Translations under genes and position numbers: made by a program
NCBI RefSeq assembly: GCF_009833085.1
Contig: NZ_QRBZ01000026.1
Coordinates: 62,001 to 126,000, forward strand
From: Nitrosomonas oligotropha
GTDB lineage: Bacteria; Pseudomonadota; Gammaproteobacteria; Burkholderiales; Nitrosomonadaceae
Direction of reading: 5' to 3'
DNA length: 64,000 nt
Shown here: positions 25,759 to 35,428 of the stretch, in pieces
Layout: each line of letters opens with the position of its first letter
How positions within the stretch are numbered: the first letter of the stretch is position 1
The notes under the pieces: generated by a model
Databases searched by the model: none
Told to the model about the DNA's origin: nothing
What the model saw: only the letters and a program-made list of their open reading frames with translations

Positions 25759-28053
25759 ATGCAGAAAACCCCTCGCTTTTCAATGAATAACTTACCCGCG
25801 ATATGGACAGATGAACTTTCTGCGCAATTAAGCGAAGACGAAAGTATTCTCGCTTGGCTTGAAATCGATCTCGATCATCAGCTGCATTTTGCCACAGGCA
25901 TCGTCATCGCAACCGATAAGCGCGTACTGGCCAAAATGGCTGACGATGGAACTTGGCAAACGTGGGCTTATCAGCAAGGATTGCAGCTGACACAGCGTGA
26001 TCATGCCGGTGTTGGTTGTTTGGAATTATTCGATCCGCATGCACGGCTTGCCTTCTGGCGCTACCGCTTAGGCAATGTCATGGCGGCAAACCGGCTGATC
26101 GAATGCTTTTTGCAGCAACTGGATTATCATGTCAGCGGCAAGCTGCCTGAATCCTCGCAAACATCGGCTCAATGTCCTCATTGCGGCGCTTTCCTATCTG
26201 CTGAACAGGATGAGTGCCCGGTTTGTGAGAAGCAAAATCATATACCGCCTTCTACCTGGGTTTTACTGCGCTTGTGGCGCTTCGCAAAGCCCTACAAGGG
26301 ACGGCTACTCATCGGTTTTTTGCTGACCTTGTGCAGCACGGCGGCAACACTGGTGCCGCCCTACTTAACCATGCCACTCATGGATAATGTATTGATTCCC
26401 TATCAGAACGGTCAGCCGATCGATACTGATTTAGTACAATTCTATCTCTCCGGTTTACTGGGAGCGGCGATTCTTGCCTGGATGCTGGGCTGGGCGCGAA
26501 CTTACATGCTGTCACTGGTTTCAGAGCGCATTGGCGCTGATTTGCGCACCACCACCTACGAGCATCTGCTGAATCTTTCGCAGGAATATTTCGGCGGCAA
26601 GCGGACCGGTGACTTGATGGCGCGTATCGGCGCTGAAACCGACCGGATTAATCTTTTTATTTCATTGCATTTACTCGACTTCGCCACGGATGTCATCATG
26701 ATCTGCATGACGGCTATCATTTTAGTGTCGATCAATCCCTGGTTGGCCTTGGTAACGTTGGCACCGCTGCCGATTATCGCATGGCTGATTCATCTGGTTC
26801 GCGACCGCTTGCGAATTGGTTTTGAGAAGGTGGATCGCATCTGGGCCGAAGTGAACAATGTGCTTGCGGATACCATTCCAGGTATCCGGGTCGTTAAAGC
26901 CTTCGCACAAGAGAAAAGGGAAGCGGCGCGTTTTCACGCGGCAAACCAGCGCAATCTGCAAATCAATGACCGGGTCAACAGAATCTGGTCGTTGTTCACG
27001 CCGACGGTCACCCTGCTGACCGAAGTCGGGTTACTCGTCGTATGGGTATTCGGCATATGGCAGATATCGCAGGATGAAATTACCGTCGGGGTGCTGACGG
27101 CATTTCTTGCCTATATTGGCCGTTTCTACATCCGGCTCGACTCGATGAGCCGGATTGTATCGATCACCCAAAAAGCTGCGGCTGGCACCAAACGCATTTT
27201 TGATATTCTGGATCATGTGTCCAGCGTTCCGGAATCCGCCAATCCGGTACATCTGCCAACCATCCAAGGGCAAATAGAGTTACGCCACGTCGGTTTCCGT
27301 TACGGTACGCGCAGTATCACGCGTGGCATCAATCTGGTTATTCAACCCGGTGAAATGATTGGCCTGGTTGGGCACAGCGGTTCGGGAAAAAGCACGCTGG
27401 TCAATCTGATCTGCCGTTTTTACGATGTCACCGAAGGCGCCATTCTGGTCGACGGGCATGACATCCGTACCTTACCACTTGCTGAGTACCGCAAACATAT
27501 TGGTCTGGTGCTGCAAGAGCCCTTTTTGTTCTTTGGCACTATCGCTGAGAACATTGCCTACGGCAAACCGGATGCGACCCGCGCAGAAATCGTAGCGGCG
27601 GCGCGTGCGGCGCACGCGCATGAGTTCATTCTGCGCCTGCCGCACGGTTATGATTCGCTGGTTGGCGAACGCGGGCAAGCGTTATCGGGCGGCGAGCGTC
27701 AACGCATTTCGATCGCACGCGCGCTATTGATTAATCCGCGCATTCTGATTCTGGACGAAGCCACTTCTTCAGTCGATACCACCACGGAAAAAGATATCCA
27801 AAAAGCGCTGGACAATCTGGTACGCGGCCGCACCACGATCGCAATTGCGCATCGGTTATCGACTTTACGGGAGGCCAATCGGTTGATTGTGCTGGATCGC
27901 GGCAGAATTGTGGAAATCGGCAATCACGCTGAATTAATGGCGCGCGAGGGTTACTATCATCGGTTGTATTTGGCGCAAGCACGTAATGTCGATGAAGAAG
28001 AACGAGCACTGATCTCCGCTACCGAACACAGCATTGCGGGAGAGCACAAATGA
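25759..28053 (+). CDS. ABC transporter permease-ATPase with PH-like and zinc-ribbon N-terminus (cyanophycin-associated type)
   Basis: A 764-residue homodimeric-type exporter. Residues 1-125 form a domain with ATDKRVLAKM typical of bacterial PH-like folds. A zinc ribbon follows with C139, C142, C153 and C156 (CPHCG, CPVC). A six-helix transmembrane domain covers about 180-470. The ATPase has Walker A GHSGSGKST near 538, signature LSGGERQR and LILDEATSS. In betaproteobacteria this architecture paired with a DUF1854 gene is annotated as cyanophycin-metabolism associated. No cyanophycin synthetase is in the window. An ATG at 25783 is an alternative start; neither has a clear ribosome site. The stop overlaps the next gene (ATGA). 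Confidence 0.9.
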   Translation: MQKTPRFSMNNLPAIWTDELSAQLSEDESILAWLEIDLDHQLHFATGIVIATDKRVLAKMADDGTWQTWAYQQGLQLTQRDHAGVGCLELFDPHARLAFWRYRLGNVMAANRLIECFLQQLDYHVSGKLPESSQTSAQCPHCGAFLSAEQDECPVCEKQNHIPPSTWVLLRLWRFAKPYKGRLLIGFLLTLCSTAATLVPPYLTMPLMDNVLIPYQNGQPIDTDLVQFYLSGLLGAAILAWMLGWARTYMLSLVSERIGADLRTTTYEHLLNLSQEYFGGKRTGDLMARIGAETDRINLFISLHLLDFATDVIMICMTAIILVSINPWLALVTLAPLPIIAWLIHLVRDRLRIGFEKVDRIWAEVNNVLADTIPGIRVVKAFAQEKREAARFHAANQRNLQINDRVNRIWSLFTPTVTLLTEVGLLVVWVFGIWQISQDEITVGVLTAFLAYIGRFYIRLDSMSRIVSITQKAAAGTKRIFDILDHVSSVPESANPVHLPTIQGQIELRHVGFRYGTRSITRGINLVIQPGEMIGLVGHSGSGKSTLVNLICRFYDVTEGAILVDGHDIRTLPLAEYRKHIGLVLQEPFLFFGTIAENIAYGKPDATRAEIVAAARAAHAHEFILRLPHGYDSLVGERGQALSGGERQRISIARALLINPRILILDEATSSVDTTTEKDIQKALDNLVRGRTTIAIAHRLSTLREANRLIVLDRGRIVEIGNHAELMAREGYYHRLYLAQARNVDEEERALISATEHSIAGEHK

Positions 28054-28523
28054 GCGCCACCGTTACTTATCAATTAACCCGGAATTCCTACGGCCGTTTG
28101 GTTCTGACCGATCAATCCGGTGTCACGCACGAAGGTGTCATTCCTGTACGGTCATTTCCGGTTACCGATCCGGGACAAGGCATCGCGTTGATCGATTCGC
28201 ATGGCCATGAATTAGCATGGATAGAACGATTCGATGATTTACCGGAAGCCTATCGGGTGTTGATAGAGTCAGAGCTGGCAAGCCGTGAATTTATGCCGGA
28301 GATAAAACGCATCACGAAAGTCTCCGGTTTTATCACGCCAAGCACCTGGCATGTCGAAACGGATCGTGGCGCAGCGGTACTTATTCTGAAGGGGGAAGAG
28401 AATATCCGCCGCTTAACCGCATCGTCGTTAATGATCACCGATAACCATGGCATTCATTTTCTGCTTCGGGATCGCACGGCGCTAGACCGTCATAGCCGTA
28501 AATTACTGGATCATTTTCTGTAG
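28050..28523 (+). CDS. DUF1854 family protein, partner of the ABC transporter
   Basis: A 157-residue soluble protein of the DUF1854 family. Typical stretches are RNSYGRLVLTD, GVIPVRSFPVTDPG, the ERFDDLP segment and the closing RDRTALDRHSRKLLDHFL. Its start overlaps the ABC transporter stop by four bases. DUF1854 proteins co-occur with this transporter class and often with cyanophycin genes; the molecular role is unknown. It is convergent with mnmE, with no terminator visible in the 45-base gap. Confidence 0.9.
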   Translation: MSATVTYQLTRNSYGRLVLTDQSGVTHEGVIPVRSFPVTDPGQGIALIDSHGHELAWIERFDDLPEAYRVLIESELASREFMPEIKRITKVSGFITPSTWHVETDRGAAVLILKGEENIRRLTASSLMITDNHGIHFLLRDRTALDRHSRKLLDHFL

Positions 28524-28568
28524 TTCTTAACTTTAATAACCCGGGCAAACTAATAGGCGCTGGCGGTA

Positions 28569-29924
28569 TTACTTGCCAATGCAGAAATGCGAGAAAATTT
28601 CCCCGAGCAAATCATCGGCGGTAAATTGCCCTGTAATCGATGACAAAACGTTTTGCGCCAATCTCAATTCTTCCGCCAGCAGCTCCAATTGATATTGACC
28701 TTCAGTGAATCTCTGCGCATTCTCCAAATGCTTCTTGGCTTGGCTCAGTGCTTCCAGGTGACGCTGCCTGGCCATAAATATACCCTCCCCAGCCTGATTG
28801 AATTGCCAACCCGCGATCTGCAATATTTTGCTGCGTAATAATTCAATGCCCGCACCGGTTTTGGCCGATAGATAAATGGCACTGTGTCCTTCCTGATCTT
28901 CGGTTCTTGGATTCTCGCCGACTAAATCGATTTTGTTGAATACTGTGATTTGCGGTTTACCGGCCGGAATAGCGTGTTGCGCCGGATTGTTCTCAGCGGG
29001 CTGGGGTTGACTGCTGTCAATGAGCCGGAGCACCATGTTGGCCCCCCTGATCGCGGCATAAGCACGTTCAATGCCTTTTTGCTCGACCACATCCTGAGTT
29101 TCTCTCAGTCCGGCAGTATCGATGATATGAATCGGCATACCGGCAAGGGAAATGGTGCGTTGAATCGTATCGCGTGTGGTTCCGGGAATTTCTGTGACGA
29201 TAGCGGCCTCTTCCTGCACCAATTGATTCAGTAAGCTGGATTTGCCGACATTGGGCGCTCCGGTCAGAACGATGCGAATCCCCTCCTGCAACAAATTACC
29301 TTGCCGTGCAGCCAGAAATATCTGCTCAAGCAGCGCATAAATTTGCGCCAATTTTTCGTCGATGTGCAATGTTTGCAGGTTATCGATTTCTTCTTCGGGA
29401 AAATCCAGCGTAGCTTCTATGAGCATGCGCAGATTGATCAATAAGCTTACGAGTTCTTCAATCCGCGATGAGAAATGACCTTGCAATGAGTTGATTGCGC
29501 AGCGCGCGGCTTCATGGGTGCTGGCTTCGATAATCGCAGCGACGCTTTCCGCTTGAATCAAATCAATCTTATTGTTGAGAAAAGCGCGTAACGTAAATTC
29601 ACCGGGTTGCGCCAAACGGGCGCCGGCCGCAAGACAGCGATCGAGCAACAAATCCATGACAGCTGGGCCGCCATGCCCTTGTAACTCCAGGACATCCTCG
29701 CCCGTGTAGGAATGGGGGGCGGGAAAGTAAAGCGCGATACCTTGGTCGATGACTTGCCCATCGGCATCCAGAAATTGACTGAGACAGGCATAACGCGGTT
29801 TCGGGAGCCTACCAAGGATTGCTTCCGCCAGTTCTGTCAGATGCTTGCCGGAAATTCGAATGACTCCAATTCCGCCCCGGCCTGGCGGGGTTGCAATTGC
29901 TGCAATGATATCAGAGCCTGCTAT
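28569..29924 (-). CDS. mnmE: tRNA modification GTPase MnmE, probable ATA start
   Basis: MnmE (with MnmG) makes 5-carboxymethylaminomethyl-uridine at tRNA position 34. From 29924 the frame gives 451 residues: an N-terminal folate-binding domain (IAAIATPPGRGGIGVIRISG), a helical domain, a G domain with GAPNVGKSS near 222 and the C-terminal CIGK (448-451). There is no ATG, GTG or TTG between the in-frame stop TGA (29928-29930) and ATG 29657, which would delete 89 conserved residues. ATA at 29922-29924 gives the family length and has GGAG seven bases upstream. A one-base error or frameshift near 29914 that joins ATG 29937 is the alternative. It is last in the rpmH-rnpA-yidD-yidC group. Confidence 0.92.
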   Translation of the reverse strand: MAGSDIIAAIATPPGRGGIGVIRISGKHLTELAEAILGRLPKPRYACLSQFLDADGQVIDQGIALYFPAPHSYTGEDVLELQGHGGPAVMDLLLDRCLAAGARLAQPGEFTLRAFLNNKIDLIQAESVAAIIEASTHEAARCAINSLQGHFSSRIEELVSLLINLRMLIEATLDFPEEEIDNLQTLHIDEKLAQIYALLEQIFLAARQGNLLQEGIRIVLTGAPNVGKSSLLNQLVQEEAAIVTEIPGTTRDTIQRTISLAGMPIHIIDTAGLRETQDVVEQKGIERAYAAIRGANMVLRLIDSSQPQPAENNPAQHAIPAGKPQITVFNKIDLVGENPRTEDQEGHSAIYLSAKTGAGIELLRSKILQIAGWQFNQAGEGIFMARQRHLEALSQAKKHLENAQRFTEGQYQLELLAEELRLAQNVLSSITGQFTADDLLGEIFSHFCIGK

Positions 29925-29931
29925 AGATCAT

Positions 29932-29935
29932 CTCC
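29932..29935 (-). promoter_or_regulatory. Ribosome-binding site for mnmE
   Basis: GGAG on the minus strand, seven bases before the ATA triplet at 29924. The spacing is ideal for that triplet, but an overlapping out-of-frame ATG (29937) lies just in front, followed by a short open frame ending in TGA. Confidence 0.5.
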
Positions 29936-29962
29936 ATGACTGCTTTACTGTGACTGATCATG

Positions 29963-29992
29963 GCGGGCTATTGATAATAAGCAATAACCCGC
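29963..29992 (-). other. Intercistronic RNA hairpin between yidC and mnmE
   Basis: On the minus strand GCGGGTTATTG pairs with CAATAGCCCGC (one U-G pair) across an eight-base loop. No T-run follows, so it is not a classic terminator. It could be an RNA-processing or stability element within the operon, 38 bases upstream of the mnmE start. Confidence 0.6.
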
Positions 29993-30002
29993 ACCTGATT
30001 TT

Positions 30003-31931
30003 TTACTTTCTCTTCGCTTTCTTGCCAGCCGGAACACTCTTCGCTTTTACCGGCGCTTTACCTTTAGCGGAAGCAGCCGCTTGGCTTGGTTGTTGCTGTT
30101 GTTTTTCATTTTCTTGACTGCTGGAAGCGGCAACAGTTTCTACTTCAGCTGTTTCCTTTCCTTCGTCAGTCAGCGCGGCTGGTTGAGAATTCTCCTTAGC
30201 TGGCTCAGGTTTGTTCTTGCTTTTCTTCCTGTTTTTATCTTTGTTGGCTTCCTCTTCCGCTTTATTCTCAAACATACGCGTTATTTGCCATTGTTGCGCA
30301 ATGGAAAGAATATTATTGCAGAGTGAGTACAGTACAAGCCCCGCTGGAAAGAAGAAAAAGAATACGCTGAAAGCAACCGGCATAATCTGCATGACTTTTG
30401 CCTGAATTGGATCAGTGGGTGTCGGGCTGAGTTTCGATTGAACCCACATCGACACACCCATAATCAATGGCAATACATAATAAGGATCGGGCACCGACAT
30501 GTCGGTTATCCATAGCGCCAGCGGCGCATAACGGAGCTCAACGGCAGCCAGCAACGTCCAGAACAGTGCAATAAATACCGGGATTTGCACCAGAATCGGC
30601 AAACATCCCCCCATCGGGTTGATCTTTTCTTCCTTGTAGAATTCCATCATCGCTTGGTGCATGCGCTGACGGTCACTGGCATATTGCTCACGTATCCGCT
30701 GCAATTTGGGCGTTACCAATCGCATTTTGGCCATAGACCGGTAGCCCGCAGCCGACAATGGAAAAAACAGCAGCTTGACTGTCAGTGTCAGCAAAATGAT
30801 CGCCGCGCCCCAGTTATCGGTCCATGAATGATAAAAGGAAAGCAACCAGAAAAGCGGTACAGCCAAGACTGTTAACCAGCCATAATCCACTGTCAACTCG
30901 AGACCGGGCGCAAGCTCGGCAAGCTTATTCTGCTCCTGCGGGCCTGCATAGAGCGGCATCGTAATATTTTTAACTTGCCCCGGCTCAACAGCACCAACCG
31001 GTGCAATAACGCCCGCAGTATATTGATTGGGCGCCAAACGCTTGGCAAAATATTCACGCGGAGTGTTTTGCGGAGGCAACCAAGCCGTCAGGAAATAATG
31101 TTCAAGCATGGCGATCCAGCCATTATCCGCATTGGTTGGATATTCCGCTTTATTTTTATCGAGATCGGAGAATTTTATTTTCAGGAATTTTTCTGCGTCC
31201 GTATACATCGCACCGCCAGTATACGAATGCACCATGGTGCTGGCACCGCTAGGATCGTTCCCATCTCGCAACATTTGAAAGTACGAAAACGGCATGACCG
31301 TAGCGTCGCTATGATTTACGATCTCAAATTCAACATCGATGACATAACTGCCGCGATGGAAAGTATAAATCTTGGCAACCTGTATACCATCGACTTCCGG
31401 TGCGAGAAGACGCACTACAATCTTATTCTGTCCGGATTCAAGTTCATAGTTATTTGAATCTACGGTATATTTTGTTTTGTGATTGGGCAATCCATCGCCA
31501 ATTAATCCGGATTGAGCAACTTGAAACCGTGAAGCTTTATCCAGCAACAACTCGTAGGGTTTGTTTACATCCTCTCTGGATGGGTGCGCAATCAAACCCA
31601 GTTGCCGGATATCGCCGCCTGCGGTATCGATTTCCGCAACAACCAGATCTGTTTTGACATGGATTTTCTCACCGATTGTAAATAGATTCGGCGTCACGGA
31701 TGAATTAACACCATCAATTTCCGGAATGGCTCCGGATCCTCCGGCTGCGGAAGCGGTCAATTCGTCACTGGGCACCGGCAATGATGGGTCATGGCGCTGA
31801 TTCGCGGAACCCGAAACTGCTCCGGACATGACTTGTGAAGCGGGCGGATATAATTCTTTTTGCCACGCATCCCACAAAAATAATAGTGACGTGGAGAAAA
31901 TGATGATAAGTACGAGTTTTTTTGTTTCCAT
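30003..31931 (-). CDS. yidC: Membrane protein insertase YidC
   Basis: YidC (642 residues) inserts and folds inner-membrane proteins, alone or with SecYEG, including subunits c of ATP synthase and parts of cytochrome oxidase. It has an N-terminal helix (LVLIIIFSTSLLFLWDAW), a large periplasmic beta domain (about 60-350) and the conserved five-helix core from 370 (PLFWLLSFYH, KMRLVTPKLQRIREQY, MGGCLPILVQIPVFIALFW, FFFPAGLVLYSLCNN). The C-terminal 95 residues are a long Lys/Glu/Ala-rich tail, longer than in E. coli, which may bind ribosomes. The position after yidD and rnpA is the conserved arrangement. Confidence 0.97.
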   Translation of the reverse strand: METKKLVLIIIFSTSLLFLWDAWQKELYPPASQVMSGAVSGSANQRHDPSLPVPSDELTASAAGGSGAIPEIDGVNSSVTPNLFTIGEKIHVKTDLVVAEIDTAGGDIRQLGLIAHPSREDVNKPYELLLDKASRFQVAQSGLIGDGLPNHKTKYTVDSNNYELESGQNKIVVRLLAPEVDGIQVAKIYTFHRGSYVIDVEFEIVNHSDATVMPFSYFQMLRDGNDPSGASTMVHSYTGGAMYTDAEKFLKIKFSDLDKNKAEYPTNADNGWIAMLEHYFLTAWLPPQNTPREYFAKRLAPNQYTAGVIAPVGAVEPGQVKNITMPLYAGPQEQNKLAELAPGLELTVDYGWLTVLAVPLFWLLSFYHSWTDNWGAAIILLTLTVKLLFFPLSAAGYRSMAKMRLVTPKLQRIREQYASDRQRMHQAMMEFYKEEKINPMGGCLPILVQIPVFIALFWTLLAAVELRYAPLALWITDMSVPDPYYVLPLIMGVSMWVQSKLSPTPTDPIQAKVMQIMPVAFSVFFFFFPAGLVLYSLCNNILSIAQQWQITRMFENKAEEEANKDKNRKKSKNKPEPAKENSQPAALTDEGKETAEVETVAASSSQENEKQQQQPSQAAASAKGKAPVKAKSVPAGKKAKRK

Positions 31932-32069
31932 TATTTATCTAATCAAGTTAATTTTTCGACAAAACCGTTTAGTTATTGTTTTTTTCATTTATAGCAGTGC
32001 TATTTTGTCGAAAATTTTGTACGTATACAGCAATAAATTATATGCTTAGCTACAGTTGTTGAGTGGGCA

Positions 32070-32279
32070 TCAAGGAACAGGCTCATACCCACCTTTACTC
32101 CAAGGATTGCATCGCAGGATGCGCCAAACACTCAATCGCGTTCCATGGAACAAACCATATTTTTCATATGCTTCAAGAGCATATTGTGAGCAAGTCGGGC
32201 TAAAACGGCACGATGGCGCAAACAGGGGACTGATACAATATTGGTAGAATCTTATTAAAGCAATAATTAACCGTGACAT
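32070..32279 (-). CDS. yidD: Membrane protein insertion efficiency factor YidD
   Basis: A 69-residue protein. The signature [23 protein letters not shown] with three Cys and the closing [13 protein letters not shown] identify YidD, a membrane-associated helper of YidC insertion. Its start overlaps the rnpA end by 13 bases, so it is translationally coupled, as in most proteobacteria. The gap to yidC is 138 bases. Confidence 0.96.
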   Translation of the reverse strand: MSRLIIALIRFYQYCISPLFAPSCRFSPTCSQYALEAYEKYGLFHGTRLSVWRILRCNPWSKGGYEPVP

Positions 32280-32611
32280 TGCTGTAGTTGAAGCATGAGT
32301 AATTGTGTTTCAGTCGCCAGTTTTTTCAGTTCATTCCTCGGAACAGGCCGTCGCAACCGCATAACCCAATCCATTTTTATTGTTTGATCGTAAAACCGGT
32401 TCTTGCGAAATGTCTCTCGCAAAATGCGCTTGATCTTATTGCGCTTCACTGCGGATCGTTCAATTCTCTTGGAAACAATTAGACCCAACCGTGCATATTC
32501 AAACTCATTCGGCTTCATGTAAATTTGAATTAAATCACCGTTGGTCTGACATTTTAAATTGATTACCGCAGTGAATTCCGTTGCCTTATGTAACTTGTAA
32601 CTTTTCGGCAA
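32267..32611 (-). CDS. rnpA: Ribonuclease P protein component
   Basis: RnpA (114 residues) is the protein subunit that helps the RNase P RNA cleave tRNA 5' leaders. The family signature is the basic helix [22 protein letters not shown] followed by RETFR. It lies 46 bases after rpmH and overlaps yidD. The RNase P RNA gene is not in the window. Confidence 0.96.
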   Translation of the reverse strand: MPKSYKLHKATEFTAVINLKCQTNGDLIQIYMKPNEFEYARLGLIVSKRIERSAVKRNKIKRILRETFRKNRFYDQTIKMDWVMRLRRPVPRNELKKLATETQLLMLQLQQCHG

Positions 32612-32657
32612 AGAATAGGTTTCAACAAATCTAAAAATAAAAATTATCCGATCAGAT

Positions 32658-32792
32658 TTAAACGCTTAATCGAGCACGGCCTTTTGCACGGCGAGCGCGA
32701 ATTACAGCCGCACCACCGCGCGTTCTCATGCGCACTAGAAATCCATGCGTACGTTTTCTTCTTGTCACTGAAGGTTGATAAGTACGTTTCAT
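32658..32792 (-). CDS. rpmH: 50S ribosomal protein L34
   Basis: A 44-residue, highly basic protein beginning [18 protein letters not shown] and ending GRARLSV, which is the universal L34 sequence. It is a component of the large ribosomal subunit. It is the first gene of the rpmH-rnpA-yidD-yidC-mnmE operon and has a strong promoter about 37 bases upstream. In many bacteria dnaA is divergent from rpmH; here trmJ occupies that position. Confidence 0.97.
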   Translation of the reverse strand: MKRTYQPSVTRRKRTHGFLVRMRTRGGAAVIRARRAKGRARLSV

Positions 32793-32828
32793 TTTTCTCT
32801 CTAAGTTATTTAGTCAATAGAACCGCGT

Positions 32829-32858
32829 ATTAGAACTTGTTATGGGGTTTTATGTCAA
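32829..32858 (-). promoter_or_regulatory. Sigma-70 promoter of the rpmH operon
   Basis: On the minus strand TTGACA (32853-32858) and TCTAAT (32829-32834) are separated by 18 bases, close to full consensus, as expected for a ribosomal-protein operon. The remaining gap to trmJ (32859-33109) shows an imperfect GC-rich hairpin near 33001-33020 and no gene or DnaA-box cluster. Confidence 0.65.
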
Positions 32859-33109
32859 TATTTTTCTAAATTCATTTGCAAATAAAGACCTTAATCACCC
32901 TCACAGCAACCCTCCGGTAAGGAAAATTATACAAACCACGGCAGCGATGTTGTGTCATAGTTTATGTCGTTAGAATAGAGCCATTTTTTAAATAAATCCT
33001 GGCGCGCCTTCAGGTGCGCTTTACCGGTTGTTTTGTTTTGCTAAAATCGGACTGATGTCCATTGACTGAATCATAAACCGCGCACGCTGCTTGAGATCAA
33101 CTCACTCAC

Positions 33110-33835
33110 ATGAATACACCCGATCCGCTTGATAACATCCGTATTGTGCTAAGCCATACGAGCCACCCCGGTAATATCGGCGCGGCCGCACGCGCCATGA
33201 AAACAATGGGGCTGCAATCCTTGTATCTGATCAACCCGAAATGCTTCCCCGATGCAGAAGCTGACGCTCGGGCAGCCAATGCCATCGATATACTGCAACA
33301 AGCTAAGGTTTGCGCTGAACTTGACGAGGCACTGGACAATACCGTGCTAACCGCCGCAATTACCGCGCGGCCACGCGAGCTATCGCACACCATTTTCGAT
33401 GCGCGGCAGGGTGCTATGGAATTAGTGCGGCAAGTACGACAACAACCGGTGGCGTTGCTATTTGGCCGTGAGAATTCCGGCCTGACCACTGCGGAAGTGA
33501 ATAAATGCCAGATCATTATTCATATCCCGGCAAACCCGCGATACCCGTCGCTCAATCTGGCAAGTGCCGTGCAAGTGATGGCTTATGAATTGCGCATGGC
33601 ACTCACCGAGAGTCCAACACCTCCGGCCGCAAGTGGAGTGCCGGCAAACTTCAATGAACAGGAATTATTGTATACGCACCTTGAACAACTGATGATCGCC
33701 AGCGGTTTTCTCGATCCGCAAAAACCCAAGCTGCTGATGCAACGCATTCGCCGCTTGTTTGCCCGCGCGCATTTGGAAAAAGAAGAAGTGCAGATTCTAC
33801 GCGGTATTCTGACAGCTCTGGGCAAGCGCTGGTAA
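33110..33835 (+). CDS. trmJ: tRNA (cytidine/uridine-2'-O-)-methyltransferase TrmJ-type
   Basis: A 241-residue SPOUT-superfamily RNA methyltransferase (TrmH family, group 1). Motifs are VLSHTSHPGNIGAAARAMKTMG, LLFGRENSGLT and the knot segment YPSLNLASAVQVMAYEL. TrmJ methylates the 2'-OH of tRNA position 32 using S-adenosylmethionine. The C-terminal helical extension (about 175-241) fits TrmJ rather than TrmL. It is divergent from the rpmH operon and convergent with argB. Confidence 0.92.
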   Translation: MNTPDPLDNIRIVLSHTSHPGNIGAAARAMKTMGLQSLYLINPKCFPDAEADARAANAIDILQQAKVCAELDEALDNTVLTAAITARPRELSHTIFDARQGAMELVRQVRQQPVALLFGRENSGLTTAEVNKCQIIIHIPANPRYPSLNLASAVQVMAYELRMALTESPTPPAASGVPANFNEQELLYTHLEQLMIASGFLDPQKPKLLMQRIRRLFARAHLEKEEVQILRGILTALGKRW

Positions 33836-33857
33836 CACTGCGTGGTCCGATTATCCG

Positions 33858-34763
<906 letters not shown>

Positions 34764-34806
34764 TCAAACAAATCCAAAAACAGGGCACGAATGGCACAAA
34801 AATTTT

Positions 34807-35316
34807 TCATTCGCGCGCAACTTGCAAAAATTTTTCATCACCTATTAATTTGAACAAACTCAATTCCCTCCATTGCCGCCCCTCCGCATCTTTATATTGC
34901 GCTGTAATGTAGCTGGGTAATTTTTTCTTTGCCAGTTTTGCCGGTGTGAATTCGGACAAATCCCTGATCCCCAGCATGCTGTTGACAATGAAACCGCCAT
35001 ATAGCTTATTTTCAGGGGTGACCAGCAGAATACGTGACTTTAAATTGAACGGCACCGGATCGCCGCCCAGATAAACACCAAGATCCGTAATACCGTAAAG
35101 ATTTCCGCGCACATTGGCTAACCCAAGAAACCACGGTTGCGTCAGCGGGACATGCGCCAACTTGGGTATCGCTATCACTTCACTGACTTCCGTCATCGGT
35201 ATCAGATAACGATCCTCGCCCACCGCAACGCCCAGCACTGCTGATGAGGCTTCACTGCTATCTATGTCTGGCATTTGTGCGATCAGTGATTGTAGAGATT
35301 TTTTTGTGTCCATCAT
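34807..35316 (-). CDS. CheW-domain protein, PilI-like
   Basis: A 169-residue coupling protein. The CheW fold runs from about 25 to 165: VAVGEDRYLIPMTEVSEVI, LGLANVRGNLYGITDLGVYLGG and GFIVNSMLGIRDL. The length and the N-terminal extension resemble PilI of type IV pilus (twitching) chemosensory systems. CheW proteins link receptors to a CheA-type kinase. No other chemosensory or pilus gene is nearby, so this copy stands alone. It is divergent from the BON lipoprotein gene. Confidence 0.85.
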   Translation of the reverse strand: MMDTKKSLQSLIAQMPDIDSSEASSAVLGVAVGEDRYLIPMTEVSEVIAIPKLAHVPLTQPWFLGLANVRGNLYGITDLGVYLGGDPVPFNLKSRILLVTPENKLYGGFIVNSMLGIRDLSEFTPAKLAKKKLPSYITAQYKDAEGRQWRELSLFKLIGDEKFLQVARE

Positions 35317-35428
35317 CTGCGTAAAATTACAACTTTTGTAGCTTCACCACGAGGCAATTGATTGTTCGTTGTCCGGTTATTTTACTGTATTATCGGTCAT
35401 TAAATTTTGAATTCTACGGAGTGGAAAA

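Noticed and set aside
33001-33025. GC-rich hairpin with G-U pair before trmJ, possible terminator
   Set aside because: The stem is imperfect and no T-run follows directly on either strand; no gene ends there.
32793-33109. Possible replication origin next to rpmH
   Set aside because: No DnaA-box cluster (TTATNCACA-like) or AT-rich unwinding repeat array is visible, and dnaA is not adjacent.
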